A stretch of DNA of 9,180 bases from UBA4615 sp049422085 (GTDB lineage: Bacteria; Pseudomonadota; Gammaproteobacteria; Burkholderiales; Burkholderiaceae_E): contig JBMSOD010000119.1 in the NCBI GenBank assembly GCA_049422085.1, forward strand, positions 1 to 9,180, in the 5' to 3' direction. The notes beneath the pieces are model-generated. The model was not told where the DNA came from, did no database searches, and worked only from the letters and a program-made list of their open reading frames with translations. This document shows, in pieces, positions 6,488 to 9,180 of this stretch. The position numbers were made by a program, and so were the translations under genes. The number at the start of each line of letters is the position of its first letter. Position 1 is the first letter of the stretch.

Positions 6488-7636
6488 ATGTCTGAATCCA
6501 CCGCCTCTGCAGAGAATGATGAACGCGCGCTGTTGCGCGATGCGGCCGCACGCTATGTCGAGCGCGACTACACCTTCGAGCAACGCAAGAGCACCGCAGC
6601 GTCAGCCGACGGCCACAGCGCCGAGCGCTGGGCAGCTTTTGCCGAAATGGGATGGCTGGCCCTGGGCGCCCCGGAAGACTGCGGCGGCTTTGGTGACCTG
6701 CAAGACGCGGCCATCGTGGCCGAAGCCCTGGGTCGCGCGCAGGCCCTCGAACCCTGGCTGGCGCAGGTCGGTCTGAGCCAGCCCCTGCTCGGGCGCCTGC
6801 ATGCCGACGGCGATCTGGCCGCAGGTGAATTGCTGCGCGGCATGACCGAGGGCTCGCGCCGGGTGGCCCTGGCCGCCTGGGAGCCGCAGGGGCGCTACGA
6901 CGCCTTCGACATCGAAACCACAGCGCAGACCCTGCCCGACGGTCGCTGGCAACTCGACGGCTTCAAAACCCTGGTCCTGGGCGGCGATGCGGCCGATACC
7001 CTGCTGGTGGTCGCGCGCGAACACGGCGAAGGCAGGTCCCTGCAGGGGCTCTCGCTCTTTGCCGTGCCACGGGCCACACCCGGCCTGACCCTGCACAGTC
7101 TGCCCACCTATGATGGTCGCCAGAGTGCCGACCTGCGACTGCATGAACTGGTCCTGCCCGCTCATGCCCGCCTCGGGTCGGGTGGTGCTCTGTGGCCTGT
7201 CCTTGAGGCCGCCATTGATCAGGTCACGGCGCTGGTTTGTATAGAAGCCGTGGGCACCATGGATCGCGTGCTGGCGCTGACCAAGGACTACCTGCAGCAG
7301 CGCAAGCAGTTTGGCCGACCGCTCACGGCCAACCAGGTGCTCAGGCATCGCCTGGTCGACATGTATGTGGCGATTGAACAATCGCGGGCGATTGCTCATG
7401 GCGCGATCGAGGCACTCATGGACTCTGCGCCAGCACGACGCCGCGCGGTCTCGCTGGCCAAGGCCTTCGTGTCGCCTGCAGCACGGCAGTGCGGTCAGGA
7501 GGGTGTGCAGTTGCATGGCGCCATCGGCATGACCATGGATACCGAGATCGGACAGGCGGCACGACGACTGGCGGGGCTGGCCAATCTGTTCGGCGATGAG
7601 GCCTGGCATCTGGACCGCTTGTCCCAACATCGCTGA
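6488..7636 (+). CDS. Acyl-CoA dehydrogenase family protein, probable non-catalytic (small) subunit, PimD-like
   Basis: A 382-residue acyl-CoA dehydrogenase homologue resembling small subunits such as PimD. The N-terminal helical domain contains EMGWLALGAPEDCGGFGDL (53-71). The middle beta domain (about 125-225) is divergent and lacks the usual TEP..GSD motif. The C-terminal domain retains DYLQQRKQFGRPL (267-279), LRHRLVDMYVAIEQSRAIA (285-303) and VQLHGAIGMT (340-349). By alignment with MCAD, both possible catalytic base positions are non-acidic (Val246 and Gly369), so it should not perform dehydrogenation alone. It likely pairs with the preceding protein, forming an alpha2beta2 assembly in which one active site per dimer survives; this is known for related systems and inferred here. 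The start is bounded by an in-frame TGA at 6479-6481. No clear Shine-Dalgarno sequence is seen; the 44-bp gap is pyrimidine-rich. It is in the same operon as its neighbours. Confidence 0.87.
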   Translation: MSESTASAENDERALLRDAAARYVERDYTFEQRKSTAASADGHSAERWAAFAEMGWLALGAPEDCGGFGDLQDAAIVAEALGRAQALEPWLAQVGLSQPLLGRLHADGDLAAGELLRGMTEGSRRVALAAWEPQGRYDAFDIETTAQTLPDGRWQLDGFKTLVLGGDAADTLLVVAREHGEGRSLQGLSLFAVPRATPGLTLHSLPTYDGRQSADLRLHELVLPAHARLGSGGALWPVLEAAIDQVTALVCIEAVGTMDRVLALTKDYLQQRKQFGRPLTANQVLRHRLVDMYVAIEQSRAIAHGAIEALMDSAPARRRAVSLAKAFVSPAARQCGQEGVQLHGAIGMTMDTEIGQAARRLAGLANLFGDEAWHLDRLSQHR

Positions 7637-7651
7637 GCGAAGCACCGCACC

Positions 7652-8914
7652 GTGCGAGACCGGCTGCGCGCCCGCTATCCGGCCCTGAGCCATCGGGAGT
7701 TCAGGCGTTATTTCACGGGTCAGTCGATCGCCCTGATCGGCAGTTTCGCGCATGGGGTGGGCGTGGGCTGGCTGGCCTACCGCCTCACCGGATCAGTGGC
7801 ACTGCTGGGAGTGCTGGGTTTTGTCCAGATGGCGCCCGCCCTGTTTGTCTCGCCCATTGCGGGCCTGATCGCCGACCGCTACCCGAGGCGCCTGTTGCTC
7901 CTGGGCATGCTGAGCACCGTGGCGATTCTCGGATTGATCATGGCGGGCCTCACCGCTCTCGGGCTCATGACCCCCGCCCTGTTGATCGCCCTGTCGGCGC
8001 TGCGCGGCCTGCTTTTTTCCTGCGAGGTGCCCATCCGTCATGCCTTCATCGGCGACATGATCCGTGATCGCACGCTGCTGCCCAATGCGGTCGCGCTTCA
8101 CTCGACCGCCCTCAATGGGGCCCGCTTTGTCGGTCCCGCGGTCGGCGGACTTCTGGTGGGCGCCTTTGGCGAGGCAGCCTGTCTGGCCCTGCATCCTGCG
8201 ACGATCTGCGCCACGCTCTGGCAGTTGCACCGCATCCGCACCCCGGATGCGGTCATCCTGCCCCGGTCGCAGACCTCCTTTGCCCGACAGTTCATCGAGG
8301 GCTGGCAGCAGGCCTTCAGTGACCGGGTCATCCATCTGATGCTGATCGGCGTCTTCCTGATGGGATTTGGCGTGGGGCCTTACAGTGCGCTCATGCCTGC
8401 CGCGGTGGCGCAACTCCATGGCGAGCATCCCGAACTGGTCGGACTCTTTTTGTCCTGTGCGGGCGGCGGAGCCATGACCGCGGCCCTGCTGCTCGCCTCG
8501 GGTCAGGGCGTGCAGCGCCTGCAGCGCACCGCCCTGATCGGCAATTTCAGTGCCGGGATCGGACTGGCACTTTTTGCGGTGGGTCCCTGGATGCCCACTG
8601 CCGTGCTGGGCATGGTGATGGTGGGCTTCGGAACGATCGCGCAGGCCATCAGCACCAACATGACCATCCAGACCACGGTTCATGAGACCTTCCGAGCCAG
8701 GGTGCTCGCGATCTACACCGGTCTGTTCATTGGTGCCATGCCCATCGGAAGCCTGGTGTTCGGGCAGCTGGGCCAATGGGTGGGCGCCGCGCATGCACTG
8801 AGGCTCGGCGCCGGGCTTGCGCTGGCAGGCGCAGTGCTGACGCTGCTGAGAATGCGATCATTTGCAAGGCAGACTCCAGACGCCAGTCCGCTGCCCCCGG
8901 ATCGTCAGGGCTGA
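7652..8914 (+). CDS. MFS transporter, MFS_3 / EntS-like
   Basis: A 420-residue inner-membrane protein of the major facilitator superfamily, in the subgroup that includes the enterobactin exporter EntS (MFS_3). The N-terminus YPALSHREFRRYFTGQSIAL (9-28) before helix 1 is typical of the group. The family's loop motif appears as GLIADRYPRRLLLL (71-84) after helix 2. About twelve hydrophobic helices can be traced, with a central cytoplasmic loop near 'RTPDAVILPRSQTSFARQFI' and a basic C-terminal tail. The only plausible start is GTG at 7652. The frame upstream holds just five sense codons after the preceding gene's TGA (7634-7636) and none is a start. No strong ribosome site is visible, so coupling to the dehydrogenase gene 15 bp upstream is likely. 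It may export pathway acids or import the substrate; the direction is unknown. Confidence 0.85.
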   Translation: MRDRLRARYPALSHREFRRYFTGQSIALIGSFAHGVGVGWLAYRLTGSVALLGVLGFVQMAPALFVSPIAGLIADRYPRRLLLLGMLSTVAILGLIMAGLTALGLMTPALLIALSALRGLLFSCEVPIRHAFIGDMIRDRTLLPNAVALHSTALNGARFVGPAVGGLLVGAFGEAACLALHPATICATLWQLHRIRTPDAVILPRSQTSFARQFIEGWQQAFSDRVIHLMLIGVFLMGFGVGPYSALMPAAVAQLHGEHPELVGLFLSCAGGGAMTAALLLASGQGVQRLQRTALIGNFSAGIGLALFAVGPWMPTAVLGMVMVGFGTIAQAISTNMTIQTTVHETFRARVLAIYTGLFIGAMPIGSLVFGQLGQWVGAAHALRLGAGLALAGAVLTLLRMRSFARQTPDASPLPPDRQG

Positions 8915-8935
8915 ATCAGGCGCTTGCCCCAACCG

Positions 8936-8958
8936 GGATTCGGACTGCATTCGAATCC
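8936..8958. repeat. Inverted repeat upstream of the acyl-CoA synthetase gene
   Basis: GGATTCG (8936-8942) and CGAATCC (8952-8958) are exact inverted repeats 9 bases apart, inside the 47-bp gap (8915-8961). The right arm ends 3 bases before the ATG at 8962. It may be an operator or an mRNA hairpin that limits ribosome access. No T-run follows, so a terminator is unlikely. Confidence 0.45.
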
Positions 8959-8961
8959 ATC

Positions 8962-9180
8962 ATGAACCCGAGACACTCCCACAGACGCATTGCTGGCATG
9001 GATACCCACTTCGCCCTTCGCCACGAACTCCACTATGGCAATCGCATGCTTCGCTGCTATGCCGATCGGCCGCGCAGCCTTCACGCGCTCTTCAGTGCGG
9101 CCCTGGCACGCGGCACCGACCGCGAAGCGCTCAGCAGTCCTGCCGGACGCTTGACCTATGGTGAACTCGACCAGCGAGCT
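8962..9180 (+). CDS. AMP-forming acyl-CoA synthetase/ligase, N-terminal fragment (runs off right edge)
   Basis: This open frame begins at ATG 8962 and has no stop before base 9180, giving 73 residues. The last visible segment, GRLTYGELDQRA (62-73), is the characteristic N-terminal strand-helix of AMP-binding adenylate-forming enzymes, which activate a carboxylic acid with ATP and attach it to CoA. The preceding DRPRSLHALFSAAL resembles the helix that precedes this element in fatty-acid and aromatic-acid CoA ligases. A second ATG at residue 13 (8998) is an alternative start. Neither has a good ribosome site, and the first lies directly behind an inverted repeat. Its position after the dehydrogenases and transporter fits the step that feeds the beta-oxidation enzymes. 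The call rests on a short stretch, so substrate class and even ligase subtype remain open. Confidence 0.68.
   Translation, partial: MNPRHSHRRIAGMDTHFALRHELHYGNRMLRCYADRPRSLHALFSAALARGTDREALSSPAGRLTYGELDQRA

Noticed and set aside
6602..7753. Long antisense open frame (383 codons) opposite the third dehydrogenase gene
   Set aside because: Its translation is rich in Gln, Arg and Gly with no family motif, as expected for the opposite strand of a GC-rich gene. The sense frame has clear acyl-CoA dehydrogenase blocks.
7793..8794. Antisense open frame of 333 codons opposite the MFS transporter
   Set aside because: It is His/Gln/Gly-rich low-information sequence, mirrored from a transmembrane gene; no domain pattern and no ribosome site supports it.
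8930..8962. tRNA-like T-arm sequence (ATTCGAATCC)
   Set aside because: Only the T-loop-like segment is present. No acceptor, D-arm or anticodon stem can be folded around it, and it is explained by the 7-bp inverted repeat.

Overview
The window is a GC-rich, densely coding bacterial chromosome segment. Gene spacing, codon use and gene content suggest a proteobacterium, most likely a betaproteobacterium of the Burkholderiales type; this is an inference from style, not a marker-based call. No rRNA, tRNA, CRISPR array, transposase or phage gene is visible. No gene-free stretch exceeds about 90 bases.

Layout. Left edge: the 3' part of an MFS permease gene on the + strand (1-1095), converging on a minus-strand nitronate monooxygenase (NMO) family flavoprotein gene (1150-2265), with a 10-bp perfect hairpin between them. 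An 84-bp divergent promoter region (2266-2349) follows. It contains a 14-bp palindromic site (CCTAT-CATA-ATAGG) covering possible -10 boxes of both directions. Then comes a GntR/HutC-type regulator (2350-3117). From 3182 onward all genes are on the + strand and tightly packed: a crotonase-fold enoyl-CoA hydratase/isomerase (3182-3970), an ACAD10/11-like acyl-CoA dehydrogenase (3967-5193), a second acyl-CoA dehydrogenase resembling large subunits of the PimC type (5190-6443), a third resembling small subunits of the PimD type (6488-7636), an MFS_3/EntS-type transporter (7652-8914), and the start of an AMP-forming acyl-CoA synthetase (8962 to beyond the right edge).

Reading of the system. This looks like a regulated catabolic cluster for a carboxylic acid that is activated to a CoA thioester (ligase) and degraded by beta-oxidation-like chemistry (three dehydrogenases and one hydratase/isomerase). 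Transporters flank or end it and a GntR-family regulator controls it. The two ATGA overlaps (3967-3970 and 5190-5193) show translational coupling of the hydratase and the first two dehydrogenases. Residue checks suggest a division of labour. The first dehydrogenase carries Asp at the usual MCAD catalytic position. The second carries Glu at the isovaleryl-CoA-dehydrogenase position. The third has neither, as expected for the non-catalytic half of a heteromeric dehydrogenase. The substrate cannot be read from the sequence; branched, alicyclic, dicarboxylic, terpenoid or steroid-derived acids are all possible. I see no clearly new kind of system. The most checkable points are the shared operator with a possibly leaderless regulator mRNA, the dehydrogenase subunit pair, and the role of the NMO-family protein beside a CoA pathway.
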